Source: Tenericutes bacterium HGW-Tenericutes-1 | GTDB lineage: Bacteria > Bacillota_I > Bacilli_A > Izemoplasmatales > Hujiaoplasmataceae | Reading direction: 5' to 3' | DNA: 43,959 bases | Assembly (NCBI GenBank): GCA_002839155.1 | Contig: PGXM01000014.1 | Span: forward strand, 1-43,959 | Shown: positions 1 to 8,627 of the stretch, one piece after another | How the letters are laid out: each line of letters starts with the position of its first letter | Position numbering within the stretch: the stretch's first letter is position 1 | The notes under the pieces: generated by a model | Told to the model about the DNA's origin: nothing | Databases searched by the model: none | Seen by the model: only the letters and a program-made list of their open reading frames with translations | Position numbers and translations under genes: made by a program

Positions 1-46
1 ATTCGTTAGATTTAAGATATAACTTTGTTTTAATCGCTTTATACAT
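1..46 (-). CDS. Start of a TnpB-like (IS200/IS605 OrfB) protein, cut by left edge
   Basis: An ATG at 44-46 on the minus strand is preceded by a very strong ribosome binding site (AAAGGAGGTG at 54-63). It opens a frame of 15 codons before the window ends, reading MYKAIKTKLYLKSNE. The opening (aromatic residue, Lys-Ala, then basic residues and Leu-Tyr) resembles the N-terminus of IS200/IS605 accessory proteins of the TnpB family, which often begin with K-A-x-K-x-R-x-Y-P. If so, an insertion element begins between the gal terminator and this gene, somewhere in 47-160. Fifteen residues are too few for a firm call; any small basic protein remains possible. Confidence 0.4.
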   Translation of the reverse strand, partial: MYKAIKTKLYLKSNE

Positions 47-161
47 CTATTTCACCTCCTTTTATAATGCTATTTAGCTATCTAATAACATAATACGCAA
101 GAGATGAGTTTATTCTTTTTTTAATTTATTTATTTGTAATTGAAAAATACAATTCCCTAAT

Positions 162-198
162 GAATAAAATAAGAAGAATGGCGATACAATCGCCATTC
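162..198 (-). terminator. Terminator of the gal operon
   Basis: A perfect 10-bp inverted repeat (GAATGGCGAT at 176-185, ATCGCCATTC at 189-198) with a 3-base loop lies 8 bases past the galT stop. On the minus strand it is followed by a T-rich tail. This closes the galM-galE-galT transcript. Confidence 0.85.
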
Positions 199-206
199 AA
201 TCTGTT

Positions 207-1688
207 TTACTTGATTGCCTTTTCAACAAATGATGCTAATTCATTAAGATTATCCGATTTAAAGACACCACAATCTTCTAAAACTTTTTCAAAAATCAAA
301 CCCACTTCATTTTTTAGCGAATCATCTAACGTGTCATTAGGATAATCTTTTAGTTTTAAATCATTAATCCATGGTAGGTGTTTTTGAAGTTCTTCGTAAT
401 TTTTGGGATCTTCATGATTGATAAGACATTGCTTAATCAAATCTAACTCTGTTTTTAACCTGCCGGGTAAAACCGCTAAACCCATGACTTCGATGAGTCC
501 AATATTTTCCTTTTTTATATGAAAATACTCGTCTCGAGGGTGAAATAATCCATAGGGTCGATCAGGTGTTGTAATATTATTTCTTAATACAACATAAAAT
601 TGATAGTTGCCTTCTTTTAATTTTACAATTGGTGTAATCGTGTTATGTTTATCTGTTGTTTCTGAAAAAATATGCAAAGATTCATTGGTATACTTTTTCC
701 ATGCTTCAAATATTAAATTTACATTATCTAGCACATCGTATTCACTATTTCCAGAAACTCGAACAACCGATAACGGCCAATCCAAAATTTCAATTTCAAC
801 ACGACGTTTCTTAAATCGTTTTAAAACTCTTGCCTTTTCGATAGGGAAATCATATCTTCCACCTTGAAAATGATAATGAGACAAGATTGAACCTCCCACA
901 ATCGGAAGACCCGCATTAGATCCAATCATGTAATGAGGGAATTTATTGATAAAATCAATTAATTCTTCAAACGTCGTAGCATCTACACGCATTGGCTCAT
1001 GTTTTTTCTTTAAGATAATGGCATGTTCATTGTAATAAGAATATGGAGAGTACTGAAATCCCCAGGCATTTTTCTCATGGTTTAAAGTAATCTCTATCAC
1101 GCGGTGATTGCTTCTAGGCGCTTTATCAATCGTTCCATAAAAACCAACATTTTCCATGCATAATGCACACTGAGGATAATTTTCACTTTTTACATTCTTC
1201 ATTAATGCGATTGTTTTGGGGTCTTTTTCTGGTTTAGAAAGATTAATAGTGATATCTAAATCAGCGTATTTACCCGCGTATTTATATGTAATATTCTTTT
1301 TAACCCTCATTGTTTTAATGTAATTTGTCGCGATGGATAATTGATAGAAATAATCGGTCGCATACTTTGGGGCTTTTTTGTATAATTGATTGAAAGTTTT
1401 ATTAAGTTCACTCGGTCTTGGTAAAAAAGCATCCATCATCTTTGCTTCAAAATTATCCCGAGAAGATTCAATATTTAAATCTATCAACCCTTGGTTGAAG
1501 GCATAATCAATCAATAAATCAAGTAACGTATAAAAATCAACTTTATCTAGAATAACTTCTTGCGTATATTGATCAAGCTTAAACAAATATAATAACTGAT
1601 TGATTGCATATTCTTTATCTTCAGTATTGAACAATTTCTGATTTTCAGCGTATTCAACTAATAAATTCAACATTGTATTAATCGTCAT
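207..1688 (-). CDS. galT: Galactose-1-phosphate uridylyltransferase, class II
   Basis: Transfers UMP between UDP-glucose and galactose-1-phosphate in the cytosolic Leloir pathway. The protein has 493 residues, as expected for the Firmicutes class II enzyme. The catalytic site is seen as SHYHFQGG near residues 270-277, where the second His would carry the uridylyl group. Further conserved pieces are NHRVIEITLNHE and PYGLFHPRDEYFHIKKENIG. I chose ATG 1688 and not the upstream ATG at 1730: it lies 1 base after the galE stop and has an AGAGGG ribosome binding site inside the end of galE. It is the last gene of the gal operon. Confidence 0.93.
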   Translation of the reverse strand: MTINTMLNLLVEYAENQKLFNTEDKEYAINQLLYLFKLDQYTQEVILDKVDFYTLLDLLIDYAFNQGLIDLNIESSRDNFEAKMMDAFLPRPSELNKTFNQLYKKAPKYATDYFYQLSIATNYIKTMRVKKNITYKYAGKYADLDITINLSKPEKDPKTIALMKNVKSENYPQCALCMENVGFYGTIDKAPRSNHRVIEITLNHEKNAWGFQYSPYSYYNEHAIILKKKHEPMRVDATTFEELIDFINKFPHYMIGSNAGLPIVGGSILSHYHFQGGRYDFPIEKARVLKRFKKRRVEIEILDWPLSVVRVSGNSEYDVLDNVNLIFEAWKKYTNESLHIFSETTDKHNTITPIVKLKEGNYQFYVVLRNNITTPDRPYGLFHPRDEYFHIKKENIGLIEVMGLAVLPGRLKTELDLIKQCLINHEDPKNYEELQKHLPWINDLKLKDYPNDTLDDSLKNEVGLIFEKVLEDCGVFKSDNLNELASFVEKAIK

Positions 1689-1689
1689 A

Positions 1690-2670
1690 TTAATAGCCCT
1701 CTGGATGAGATTGATGAAATGCCCAAGCATCAGTTATAATGTCTTTTAATCCCTTGGTGGGAATCCATCCTAAAATATTAAACGCTTTCGTATTAGAAGC
1801 AATTAATTGATCAGGATCTCCTGGTCTTCTATCGCCCATCACTAAAGGAATAGGGTGGTTTGTGATTTCTCTCGCCATTTGAATCACTTCTAAGTTAGAG
1901 TAACCGGAGTTACTTCCTAGATTAAAGATATCAGAAGGGTTATTATTTGATAGATACTTCAATGCAAGTAAATGAGCTTGAATTAAGTCATACATATGAA
2001 TATAGTCGCGAATACATGTTCCGTCAGGCGTATTGTAATTTGAACCAAATACAGTAATAGTCTCAGATTTTCCTAATGGAACTCGTAAAACCAATGGAAT
2101 GAGATGCGTTTCAGGAATATGAACTTCCCCAATGGAATGATCATCGCTAGCTCCCGCAACATTAAAATAACGCAGACTAACAAAACGCATGCCATAAGCT
2201 AGATCAGCCCATTTCATCATTTTTTCCATCATTAATTTCGATTCGCCATAAGGATTCGTTGGTAGGGTTAAAAATTCTTCTGTGATGGGCATTTCTTTAT
2301 GTGAACCATAGACGGCAGCGGATGATGAAAATACAATATATTTAACTTGATGACGATTCATTGCTTTTAAGAGTTCAATCGTTCCGTATACATTATTATC
2401 AAAATATTGAAGCGGCTCTTTCATTGAAACTCCGACCAGTGAATTTGCCGCAAAATGAACGCAAGCATCAATTTTTTCAGAGTTAAAAACATAATCTAAA
2501 AATGCGGAATCACGGATATCGCCCTTGTAAAAAACAGCATTTTTATCAACAGCTTTCAAATGACCCGTTTGTAAATTATCAATGACAATGGCGTGATGGC
2601 CCTCTTTAATCGCTTGCTTTGCAAAATGACTCCCAATATAACCTGCGCCACCTAATACGAGGATATTCAT
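1690..2670 (-). CDS. galE: UDP-glucose 4-epimerase
   Basis: Interconverts UDP-glucose and UDP-galactose with bound NAD. The 326-residue extended short-chain dehydrogenase opens with the Rossmann motif GGAGYIGSH (residues 7-15). It has the SSSAAVYG strand and the catalytic Tyr-x-x-x-Lys in NPYGESKLMME. The start overlaps the galM stop as ATGA, and AGGAGG lies just upstream, so translation is coupled to galM. Length and motifs are ordinary for GalE. UDP-galactose made here could also feed glycolipid or polysaccharide synthesis. Confidence 0.95.
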   Translation of the reverse strand: MNILVLGGAGYIGSHFAKQAIKEGHHAIVIDNLQTGHLKAVDKNAVFYKGDIRDSAFLDYVFNSEKIDACVHFAANSLVGVSMKEPLQYFDNNVYGTIELLKAMNRHQVKYIVFSSSAAVYGSHKEMPITEEFLTLPTNPYGESKLMMEKMMKWADLAYGMRFVSLRYFNVAGASDDHSIGEVHIPETHLIPLVLRVPLGKSETITVFGSNYNTPDGTCIRDYIHMYDLIQAHLLALKYLSNNNPSDIFNLGSNSGYSNLEVIQMAREITNHPIPLVMGDRRPGDPDQLIASNTKAFNILGWIPTKGLKDIITDAWAFHQSHPEGY

Positions 2671-3683
2671 AACGTTGGTCCTCCTAGTTGAAAATAGATT
2701 TCATGATGATACGGCCTATTCGGTGAGACCAAACCAGCTTCAAACCGTTTATCATTTATTGCATTCGATTGAAATTGAACTTCTAAACAGATTGCGGAAT
2801 GTTGAAGCGGCGTGTAGCCGTGTTTAAGCATCTTCTTTTCCGGATAATTTGTCGTATAAATTGTGACGCCTGGATAGGTTGTAAAGACATTTAACTCTTT
2901 GTTCGATGTCTTAGATTTTAAAGTGATTTGTGCCTCTGTAGATACTTTATCAAATGGAAAATAATGGTCAAGTCCGAGTGCTTTTTCTCCTCTTAGTTTG
3001 ATAGTTTCAATGGTTGGCATAATAGGTTTCATCATTCTAAAATCGAATTCTGAATTCGTTACATCGATTATTTCTTTGCCAATAATATCTTGATTCACTA
3101 AAACGACATGACTCGCTTTTATTTTCAACTCATGATTTGACAAGTCATGAGTAAAATCACCATCCAAGTTAAAATAGGTATGATTCGTTAGATTGCATAA
3201 TGAATTATGAGAAGACGACACGTCATAAACGATTCTAATTGATCCTTCAATAATATAGTATCTAATTTCCACCCTAAATATACCCGGTAGATTCTCATCA
3301 CTATAGTCATGAGAAAAACAGATAATGACCTGATTGGTTGAATTTTTTTCAATAGAAACGTCAAAGGTTTTAAATGCCAAAGAATTATCGCCACCATGCA
3401 AAAAATGAGGGTGTTTAGAGTTAAGTATAATTTTTTTTCCATCTATTTCAATGACTGAGTTCTCTATTCTTCCTGCATTCATTCCAACATTCGTTCCAAG
3501 ATACATTCCAGGCTTTAAATAATCATGATAGTCTTGATATCCAGCAACGATATTTTTCCATGAACTGGTGACCCATTCTGTTAATGATGCACCAATATTT
3601 ATGAGACTAATTTTTTGGTTTTTTTCAGAAATAATGGTTATTTCTTTAATGGTATTTGTTATATTATTTGTAATTATGTTCAT
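2667..3683 (-). CDS. galM: Aldose 1-epimerase (galactose mutarotase)
   Basis: Converts beta-D-galactose to the alpha anomer that galactokinase uses. The 338-residue protein carries the mutarotase landmarks: GRIENSVIEIDGKK, the NHTYFNLDG strand with its catalytic-region His, and the C-terminal CLEVQFQSNAIN that supplies the catalytic Glu. I start it at ATG 3683, 7 bases after GAGG. A TTG at 3689 is in frame but sits too close to that site. First gene of the galM-galE-galT operon; no galactokinase is present in the window. Confidence 0.93.
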   Translation of the reverse strand: MNIITNNITNTIKEITIISEKNQKISLINIGASLTEWVTSSWKNIVAGYQDYHDYLKPGMYLGTNVGMNAGRIENSVIEIDGKKIILNSKHPHFLHGGDNSLAFKTFDVSIEKNSTNQVIICFSHDYSDENLPGIFRVEIRYYIIEGSIRIVYDVSSSHNSLCNLTNHTYFNLDGDFTHDLSNHELKIKASHVVLVNQDIIGKEIIDVTNSEFDFRMMKPIMPTIETIKLRGEKALGLDHYFPFDKVSTEAQITLKSKTSNKELNVFTTYPGVTIYTTNYPEKKMLKHGYTPLQHSAICLEVQFQSNAINDKRFEAGLVSPNRPYHHEIYFQLGGPTL

Positions 3684-3703
3684 ATTCAAACCTCACTATT
3701 ACT

Positions 3704-3712
3704 ATTATATCA
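3704..3712 (-). promoter_or_regulatory. Extended -10 promoter of the gal operon
   Basis: The minus strand reads TGATATAAT, a perfect TATAAT with the TGN extension, about 20 bases upstream of the galM start. The expected -35 position (about 3728-3733, GTCATT) is poor, so the extended -10 probably carries recognition. No catabolite or repressor site is evident beside it. Confidence 0.65.
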
Positions 3713-3745
3713 TAACAGAGCCATCATAATGACCCAACAAATAGT

Positions 3746-3780
3746 AAAAAAGCTAAAACCAAGAATGGCTTTAGCTTTGA
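3746..3780 (-). terminator. Terminator of the opp operon
   Basis: Inverted repeat AAGCTAAAACC / GGCTTTAGCTT (arms about 3749-3760 and 3767-3778, one G-U pair in RNA, 6-base loop). On the minus strand it ends in a run of T. It lies about 40 bases after the last opp-operon gene and just before the gal promoter. Confidence 0.75.
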
Positions 3781-3817
3781 TTTTGTTAATTAAGATATAA
3801 AGGGTTCTACATTGATA

Positions 3818-4081
3818 TTAACGAGTAGATGCAAAATATAGGAACAATAAATAGACAGCGATAAAACTGCCGACGATGACTAGAAATACCGGTAAGAAAG
3901 CGAGAAATGCCCCTTTAACGATGGCTCTTCTCTCTTTTGGAGAAAGATCAACTTCAACTAAGTTTTTTCTTAATTGTTGTGTCTTTTTACTTTGATACCA
4001 GCGAAATCCTTCAACGTTCATGTTCGCTATTGTTGTACCGTCATCGACAAATTCGTCTTTTTTTCGTTTTTCTTTAGTCAC
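3818..4081 (-). CDS. Small membrane protein at the end of the opp operon
   Basis: An 87-residue protein of unknown function. A charged N-terminal half (KEKRKKDEFVDDG, then IANMNVEGFRWYQ) is followed by the basic stretch SPKERRAIVKG and one hydrophobic helix (about residues 58-83). This suggests a single-span protein with a cytosolic N-terminus. It starts 9 bases after oppF stops and precedes the operon terminator, so it is co-transcribed with the peptide transporter. The DDG-x-TIA-x-M-N-V-x-G motif looks conserved-protein-like, but I do not recognise a named family. A role in transporter assembly is only a guess from position. Confidence 0.75.
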   Translation of the reverse strand: MTKEKRKKDEFVDDGTTIANMNVEGFRWYQSKKTQQLRKNLVEVDLSPKERRAIVKGAFLAFLPVFLVIVGSFIAVYLLFLYFASTR

Positions 4082-4090
4082 GAAAAATCA

Positions 4091-5140
4091 CTAATCCTGA
4101 GGATATAAGTGGCAAGCCACGAAATGTCCTTTTTCATATTCTTTTAATTTAGGTACAACAGATTTACATATTTCCATGCATTCTGAACAACGCGTGTGGA
4201 ATTTACATCCCTTTGGTGGGTTCGCTGGCGATGGAATGTCACCTGTTAAGATAATGCGATTCTTTTTAACATCTGGATCTGGCACTGGAACTGCCGATAA
4301 CAAAGCTTTAGAGTAAGGATGCATTGTTTTTCTAAAGATTTGTTCTTTCGTTCCTTGTTCAACAACACTTCCTAAATACATAACCATAATTTCAGTCGAA
4401 ATATATTCTACAACAGAAAGGTCATGAGAAATGAAGATATAAGTGAGTCCAAACTTTTTTTGTAAATCAACGAGCAAGTTAATAATTTGAGCTTGAATTG
4501 AAACGTCAAGTGCACTGACAGGTTCGTCACAGACGATTAAGTCCGGTTTCAAAGCGAGTGCTCTTGCGATACAAATTCTTTGTCTTTGTCCACCAGAAAA
4601 TTCATGAGGATAGCGACTGTAATAATACGGTGGTAATCCACACGATTTCATGACATCAAGGATATAATCGCGATGTTCAGTCAGAGGAACAAGTTTATGT
4701 TCGCGGACTGCTTCGCCAATAATTTCACCAATCGTCATTCTAGGGCTCAAACTTGAATAAGGATCTTGGAAAATAATTTGAATTTTAGGACGTAATTTCG
4801 TCATTTCACGTTTGGAAATGGTACGAATATCATTGCCATCATATTCGATTGATCCATCAGTTATACTATGAAGTCTTAATATGGTTCTTCCGAGTGTTGT
4901 TTTACCACAACCAGATTCACCTACGACACCTAAGGTATTACCTCTTTTAATTGTAAAACTAACATCATCAACAGCCTTTACAAAGCTCGTTGTTTTTTTA
5001 AACCAGTTTGATCCTAATGGAAAATACTTTTTAACGTTTTTTACAATCAGAATATCATCTTTTTCAACCGGTGCTAAATTATCTTGATCGACGGTGTTAG
5101 TCACTTGATTTAATTTATTTTTTGGCATTTTTTTCACCAT
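4091..5140 (-). CDS. oppF: Oligopeptide ABC transporter, ATP-binding protein OppF
   Basis: Second ATPase of the Opp importer at the inner face of the membrane. The 349-residue protein has Walker A GESGCGKTT, signature SGGQRQR, Walker B LIVCDEPVSALD and switch His in FISHDLS. It ends with the Opp/Dpp-type C-terminal domain, with Cys residues in CKFHTRCSECMEIC as in the iron-sulfur-binding tails of this family. It overlaps the end of oppD by 26 bases. Two starts are possible: ATG 5140 and ATG 5128. The latter has AGATGGTG about 7 bases upstream and may be the true one. Confidence 0.93.
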   Translation of the reverse strand: MVKKMPKNKLNQVTNTVDQDNLAPVEKDDILIVKNVKKYFPLGSNWFKKTTSFVKAVDDVSFTIKRGNTLGVVGESGCGKTTLGRTILRLHSITDGSIEYDGNDIRTISKREMTKLRPKIQIIFQDPYSSLSPRMTIGEIIGEAVREHKLVPLTEHRDYILDVMKSCGLPPYYYSRYPHEFSGGQRQRICIARALALKPDLIVCDEPVSALDVSIQAQIINLLVDLQKKFGLTYIFISHDLSVVEYISTEIMVMYLGSVVEQGTKEQIFRKTMHPYSKALLSAVPVPDPDVKKNRIILTGDIPSPANPPKGCKFHTRCSECMEICKSVVPKLKEYEKGHFVACHLYPQD

Positions 5141-6335
5141 CTTTCGATTTCGCTAATTCAGCAGCTATTTCTTCAGCTAAATAACAAGCAACTGAATGAG
5201 TTGGCGAAATTTGAATTGTTGCTGGATACTCCCCATCACATTTACCAAAACGTTTGTTACAACGATCTCTGAAGTAACAATAATTAGGCATATTGATTGG
5301 ATTAGGAACGGTACCAGGAATTGTATAAAGTTTTTCATCATTAAGATTTAATGCAGGAATACTTTTTTGAAGACCAACGGTATAAGGATGTTGAGGATTT
5401 TTATAAATTTCTCTCGCTGTTCCTTTTTCAATAATTCTTCCCGCATACATAACAACAACATAGTCAGCCATTTCAGCAATAACGCCAAGGTCATGCGTAA
5501 TTAACATAATACTACCGTTGATATCATTTTTTATACTACGAAGAAGATCAAGAATTTGAGCTTGAATGGTAACGTCAAGTGCTGTAGTAGGTTCATCGGC
5601 GATAATTAAATTCGGGTCGCAAGATAAAGCCATAGCAATCATGACTCTTTGACGCATACCACCGGACAATTCATGAGGATAACGCGAGTAAACGCTCTCT
5701 GGCATTGCCATACCAACCGTTTTTAACATTGTAATTGATTTTTCTTTAGCTTCTTCTGGAGTAATCCCAGGAAAATGCAAGAATAGAATCTCATCAAGTT
5801 GATCTCCAATTCTAAAAACTGGATTTAAACTTGTCATCGGCTCTTGGAAAATCATGCTCATTTCTTTTCCGCGAATTTTATTCATGTCTTCTCTTGGAAC
5901 TTTAGAAATATTATAAGCTTTTCCATCTTTAGCATTATATCGAATTTCACCACTAAAAATTTGTCCTTGTGGTTTTTGCATTAATTTCATTAAAGCAAGA
6001 CTCGTTACGCTTTTTCCGCAACCAGATTCACCAACAACACCGACAATACTTTTTTTAGGGATGTCGAAAGAAACGCCGTCAACAGCTTTGACAATGCCGG
6101 CATCTGTAAAGAAATATGCATGAAGATCATCAAATTCAACAACATTATTTGAATCTCTCATTTTAGTTAAATACTCTTCTTCAGGAACATTCTTACGATT
6201 GTTCTGTTTTTCAAGTTCTTTAATAATGCGAGAGTTTTCTTTAGCGGTCTGTTTGATTTGTTCTTTGCTTATATAATGTTTTTGAATTGATTTTTTCTTA
6301 TCAATTTTCTTTTGTAAATTATCAAATAATTTCAT
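5115..6335 (-). CDS. oppD: Oligopeptide ABC transporter, ATP-binding protein OppD
   Basis: Partner ATPase of OppF. Walker A GESGCGKSVT, signature LSGGMRQR, Walker B LIIADEPTTALD and switch LITHDLG are intact. The C-terminal oligopeptide-transporter domain has the Cys set NYCYFRDRCNKRFGKC. At 406 residues it is longer than the usual 330-360 because of about 65 extra N-terminal residues rich in Lys, Gln and Glu before the ABC domain, probably a helical extension. Good ribosome binding site (AGGAGATAGGTG), 8 bases after oppC. Confidence 0.93.
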   Translation of the reverse strand: MKLFDNLQKKIDKKKSIQKHYISKEQIKQTAKENSRIIKELEKQNNRKNVPEEEYLTKMRDSNNVVEFDDLHAYFFTDAGIVKAVDGVSFDIPKKSIVGVVGESGCGKSVTSLALMKLMQKPQGQIFSGEIRYNAKDGKAYNISKVPREDMNKIRGKEMSMIFQEPMTSLNPVFRIGDQLDEILFLHFPGITPEEAKEKSITMLKTVGMAMPESVYSRYPHELSGGMRQRVMIAMALSCDPNLIIADEPTTALDVTIQAQILDLLRSIKNDINGSIMLITHDLGVIAEMADYVVVMYAGRIIEKGTAREIYKNPQHPYTVGLQKSIPALNLNDEKLYTIPGTVPNPINMPNYCYFRDRCNKRFGKCDGEYPATIQISPTHSVACYLAEEIAAELAKSKDGEKNAKK

Positions 6336-6343
6336 AATTGCAC

Positions 6344-7450
6344 CTATCTCCTCATCTTCGGGTCAAAAGCATCGCGCAAGCCATCACCAATAAAGTTAAA
6401 TGCTAAAACGGCCATAACGATACAAACACCTGCTGGAACCCAAATATTAGGGTAGTTTTGTAATATATCTCTACCTTCTGCACCACTTGTCGAACTAATC
6501 ATTGTACCCCAAGCAGCATATGGGAATGGAACACCAATACCCAGATATGAAAGAGTTGATTCAGAGAGAATAACGCCACCTAGTCCAAGTGTTGCTTGAA
6601 CGATAATTTGAGGCATAACGTTTGGAATAATATGTTTGAATATTTTACGTTTTGTACTAAGACCCGTTGCTTCAGCGGCTACCATATATTCAAGTTCACG
6701 AATTCCTAATACTTGTCCACGAACAAGACGAGCAATTCCTGACCAACCAAAGAACGTTAAAATTCCCAGTAAATAGTAGATTCTCTGCCTAGCAGGGACC
6801 CCCCAGCCATCAATCAATGCGGCTGCTAACATCAAAATCGGTAACCCTGGCAAGCAGTTGAAAATGTCAACGACACGCATGATTACCTGGTCAACCCAGC
6901 CACCGAAATAGCCAGATAATGATCCAAAGAACATACCAATGATAACTTCAGCGAAAATTACTAAAAATCCGAGTAAAAGTGAAACTCTTCCGCCATACAT
7001 TAAACGTGTTAATACGTCATATCCGTACTGGTCAGTTCCAAGTAAATGTTCCCATGAAGGAGGAGTTTTAGCATAAACTTTATACGGTTCGCTCACTTCG
7101 TAGAAAACATAAGTTACTTCTTCCATTAATCCAGTTTCTTCATTTAATTCTTCAACAACAATTTGATGAGGAAGAATTGAAGTAACCCATTTATAGTCGC
7201 CAGTAATTTGAACTTCACCCCAAGGTGAAACTAATGGTCCAATAAAAGAAAATGCAAACATTGCAAATAATGTAATCAATCCAACCAATGATAGTTTGCT
7301 GCGGAAAAAACGACGCAAGACCATTTGTCCAGGACTAATAACTTTTGCGGAATCAGATAACGACATCTCTGGTTCGCTTTGAGGTGTATTAGCGTCTTGA
7401 TTATTTGGTAAATTTTTTAAATCTTTTGCTTCATTTACTAAAGTACTCAT
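6344..7450 (-). CDS. oppC: Oligopeptide ABC transporter, permease OppC
   Basis: One of the two membrane channels of the Opp importer. An N-terminal Ser/Pro-rich cytosolic tail of about 50 residues comes first, then helix 1 near residues 56-75. Next is a large external loop of about 75 residues ending in LLGTDQYGYDVLTRLMYGGR, and then the BPD transport core. The EAA loop is EATGLSTKRKIFKHIIPN. The OppC-type ending NFIGDGLRDAFDPKMRR is present. The start overlaps the oppB stop by 4 bases (ATGA), so the two permeases are translationally coupled. Confidence 0.93.
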   Translation of the reverse strand: MSTLVNEAKDLKNLPNNQDANTPQSEPEMSLSDSAKVISPGQMVLRRFFRSKLSLVGLITLFAMFAFSFIGPLVSPWGEVQITGDYKWVTSILPHQIVVEELNEETGLMEEVTYVFYEVSEPYKVYAKTPPSWEHLLGTDQYGYDVLTRLMYGGRVSLLLGFLVIFAEVIIGMFFGSLSGYFGGWVDQVIMRVVDIFNCLPGLPILMLAAALIDGWGVPARQRIYYLLGILTFFGWSGIARLVRGQVLGIRELEYMVAAEATGLSTKRKIFKHIIPNVMPQIIVQATLGLGGVILSESTLSYLGIGVPFPYAAWGTMISSTSGAEGRDILQNYPNIWVPAGVCIVMAVLAFNFIGDGLRDAFDPKMRR

Positions 7451-8529
7451 TTACTACCACCTGTTAACTTAACTCGTGGGTCAACAACTGCATACATTAA
7501 GTCAGAGAGTAATGTACCGATAACTGTTAAAACCGACAAGAAGAGATTATAAGCCATTACGAATGGTATGTCGCCCATTGTAACCGCTTTGTATGCTGCT
7601 TTACCAATACCATCAATACTAAAGATGGTTTCTGTAATCATTGCACCACCGAACAATCCCGGTAAAATACCAGCAAGAATTGTAACAAGTGGAATTAAAG
7701 TGTTTCTAAAAGCATGTTTATAAATAACTTTATGTTCGCTCAAACCTTTTGCTCTAGCGGTTCTGATATAATCAGCGTTCAATACTTCGAGCATATTAGT
7801 ACGAGTATATCTCATCAAACCACCAATGGATAAAATAACCAAAACGGTAATTGGTAAGACGAGATGATGTATATTATCTAAGAGAACAGGCAAATTGGAG
7901 TTTGGATCTGTTAATCCGGCATATGGGAACCATCCAAGTTGAATTGAGAATACTCTCAATAGTAAGGCTCCGAAGAAAAATGAAGGCAGAGAGATACCCA
8001 TCATTGCCAGAACGGTTACGCTATAGTCAACGACGCCATATTGTTTCGTCGCTGAAGTAATACCTAAAGGAATTGCAATTCCGAATTGCAATATTGTTGC
8101 AATTAATGCAATAACGAAAGAAATCGTACTTTTACTTGCAATAATATCTAAAACGTTTGAACTTGAAATTGGTTTAGTTAATTGGTTACCCTCAGAATCG
8201 AGGACAGGGTTTCCTTCGGCGTCAACCAGTAATTCAACTTCACCAGTCATGACTGAAAAGATGAATGAATCACCCCATTCGCCTTGAAGAATATTACCCG
8301 CCCATACTAAATAACCTTCCAAAATTGGCGAGGTTAAACCATAGATTTCGCGTTGTTTTTCGACCATTAATGCAACTTGACCAGTATTGTCTAATTGCAT
8401 TTGTGCATAGTACTTAGCTTGTACGAAGTCTAGACCTGGCTTAATTCGGACTAAGCCATAGATAATAATAGAAACTCCGAACAATATTAACACCGATAGT
8501 GCTAATCTTTTTACAATGTATTTTATCAT
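7447..8529 (-). CDS. oppB: Oligopeptide ABC transporter, permease OppB
   Basis: The second channel subunit. The protein starts MIKYIVKRLALSVLILFG, a typical OppB first helix, so I use ATG 8529 and not a TTG at 8556 that lies inside a stem-loop. The EAA loop is ARAKGLSEHKVIYKHAFRN and the C-terminus LLYAVVDPRV-like (DLMYAVVDPRVKL) is standard. The first external loop carries about 30 extra acidic residues (around EVELLVDAEGNPVLDSEGNQ). No clear Shine-Dalgarno precedes ATG 8529. Translation may depend on the adjacent stem-loop or on readthrough from oppA. Confidence 0.9.
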   Translation of the reverse strand: MIKYIVKRLALSVLILFGVSIIIYGLVRIKPGLDFVQAKYYAQMQLDNTGQVALMVEKQREIYGLTSPILEGYLVWAGNILQGEWGDSFIFSVMTGEVELLVDAEGNPVLDSEGNQLTKPISSSNVLDIIASKSTISFVIALIATILQFGIAIPLGITSATKQYGVVDYSVTVLAMMGISLPSFFFGALLLRVFSIQLGWFPYAGLTDPNSNLPVLLDNIHHLVLPITVLVILSIGGLMRYTRTNMLEVLNADYIRTARAKGLSEHKVIYKHAFRNTLIPLVTILAGILPGLFGGAMITETIFSIDGIGKAAYKAVTMGDIPFVMAYNLFLSVLTVIGTLLSDLMYAVVDPRVKLTGGSK

Positions 8530-8541
8530 TTTGACAATAAT

Positions 8542-8568
8542 AAGGCCCAATCTCAACGACTGAGCCTT
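8542..8568 (-). terminator. Stem-loop between oppA and oppB (partial terminator or mRNA stabiliser)
   Basis: The minus strand forms an 11-bp stem with G-U pairs (AAGGCTCAGTC pairs with GATTGGGCCTT) and a 5-base loop. It sits 60 bases after the oppA stop and 13 bases before the oppB ATG. The tail is ATTATTGT, a weak U-tract, so termination should be incomplete. In other opp operons such structures raise binding-protein mRNA above permease mRNA; that use here is inferred. Confidence 0.65.
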
Positions 8569-8627
8569 ATACTCCTTGTTAGAATTTTGTTAATCGATTG
8601 GATGAGTTAGACTAAGTATTTTAGTAA

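Noticed and set aside
8530..8556. TTG at 8556 as the oppB start
   Set aside because: It lies in the loop of a hairpin, 15 bases from the nearest AAGGAG, and adds residues unlike OppB N-termini.
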